This document shows, piece after piece, positions 7,299-7,703 of a DNA stretch of 7,703 nt. Within the stretch, counting starts at the first letter, position 1; the number at the start of each line of letters is the position of its first letter. Position numbers and translations under genes: made by a program. The notes beneath the pieces were generated by a model, which did no database searches, had not been told where the DNA came from, and saw nothing but the letters and a program-made list of their open reading frames with translations. Location: positions 1 through 7,703 of the forward strand of contig JAEVZQ010000261.1 of NCBI GenBank assembly GCA_023392135.1. Direction: 5' to 3'. The stretch comes from Pseudomonadota bacterium (lineage in GTDB: Bacteria; Pseudomonadota; Alphaproteobacteria; Rhizobiales; Hyphomicrobiaceae).

Positions 7299-7703
7299 TC
7301 ATTTGCTATGCCCTCGTTGCCAGGGGAGCTCTAGCGACGAGGCCACTCTCCCGCCGCGCTGGATGCTGAGCAAAGGTGGACGCCCGTGAGGCAGCTGCAC
7401 GTAGTGGTCGCAGTCGGCACCCGAGATCGACAGCCGGATACGGCTGCCCCGCTGAAATACCCACGCCGTCGGCAATAGCGCAAAATGCAGGCGCGCCGGC
7501 TTGCCGGGCTCGAGCGGCTCCGCATTATCGCGAGAGAAATCCCGGAACGGCCAGCTCCATTTCTGGAAAGGCTGCTGTTCGGCCTCTCGCCGGTGCAGGG
7601 CGCGCAGCACTCCCTCTGTCACGTATCGCACCGAGCCATCGGCCTCGACCTCGGACAGGTAGACGTGCAGAACCGCGTCGGGCTGGCTCGAGGTGACCCA
7701 GAG
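7299..7703 (-). CDS. CocE/NonD family hydrolase, C-terminal part (5' end beyond window)
   Basis: The last 134 codons of a gene that enters from the right edge; the frame is open from base 7703 to a TGA at 7301-7299. The visible part resembles the C-terminal jelly-roll (X-Pro dipeptidyl-peptidase C-terminal type) domain of CocE/NonD hydrolases. Supporting segments are RYVTEGVLRALHR (about residues 26-38 of the fragment), a PLEPGKPARLHFALLPTAW stretch (63-81), RIRLSISGADCDHY (88-101) and a closing SLELP strand. Known family members are serine hydrolases that cleave esters or amides, including cocaine esterase, acyl-amino-acid esters and glutaryl-7-ACA acylases. The catalytic alpha/beta domain and any signal peptide lie outside the window, so neither activity nor location can be judged. 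The stop overlaps a possible start of the binding-protein gene by ATGA, which suggests co-transcription. The family call is fairly secure; the substrate is unknown. Confidence 0.85.
   Translation of the reverse strand, partial: LWVTSSQPDAVLHVYLSEVEADGSVRYVTEGVLRALHRREAEQQPFQKWSWPFRDFSRDNAEPLEPGKPARLHFALLPTAWVFQRGSRIRLSISGADCDHYVQLPHGRPPLLSIQRGGRVASSLELPWQRGHSK

Overview
The window is a GC-rich, tightly packed stretch in which every supported gene lies on the minus strand, so transcription runs from position 7703 down to 1. Seven genes form what looks like a single operon. The order is: a CocE/NonD-type hydrolase (only its C-terminus is in the window), a periplasmic family 5 substrate-binding protein, two DppB/DppC-type permeases, two DppD/DppF-type ATPases, and an Abhydrolase_10-type serine hydrolase (almost complete, cut at position 1). 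The codon bias towards G or C at third positions and the general look of the proteins suggest a Gram-negative proteobacterium, probably an alphaproteobacterium of the Hyphomicrobiales type. That placement is an impression from protein style, not a demonstrated assignment.

Layout: 7703-7299 is the tail of the CocE-like hydrolase. Its stop codon overlaps the first possible start of the binding protein (7302, or more likely 7278, to 5737). A 46-nt intergenic gap follows and holds a strong GC-rich stem-loop (5700-5727). Next come the first permease (5690-4773), the second permease (about 4768-3866), the first ATPase (3864-2845) and the second ATPase (2848-1865, overlapping the previous gene by ATGA). 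After a 14-nt gap comes the second hydrolase (1850 to beyond 1). No intergenic stretch is longer than 50 bases. I see no tRNA, rRNA, CRISPR array, insertion sequence or long repeat.

How the genes may work together: the middle five genes encode a complete ABC importer of the peptide/nickel/opine (PepT) class, with one binding protein, two permeases and two ATPases. It is bracketed by two unrelated alpha/beta hydrolases, both of families that act on esters or amides. The simplest reading is an uptake-and-cleavage cassette, in which the binding protein captures a small ester- or amide-bearing compound, the transporter imports it, and one or both hydrolases cleave it. The substrate cannot be read from the sequence. 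The window is otherwise an ordinary catabolic transport operon. The points most worth following up are the paired hydrolases, the hairpin after the binding-protein gene, and the four-cysteine C-termini of both ATPases.
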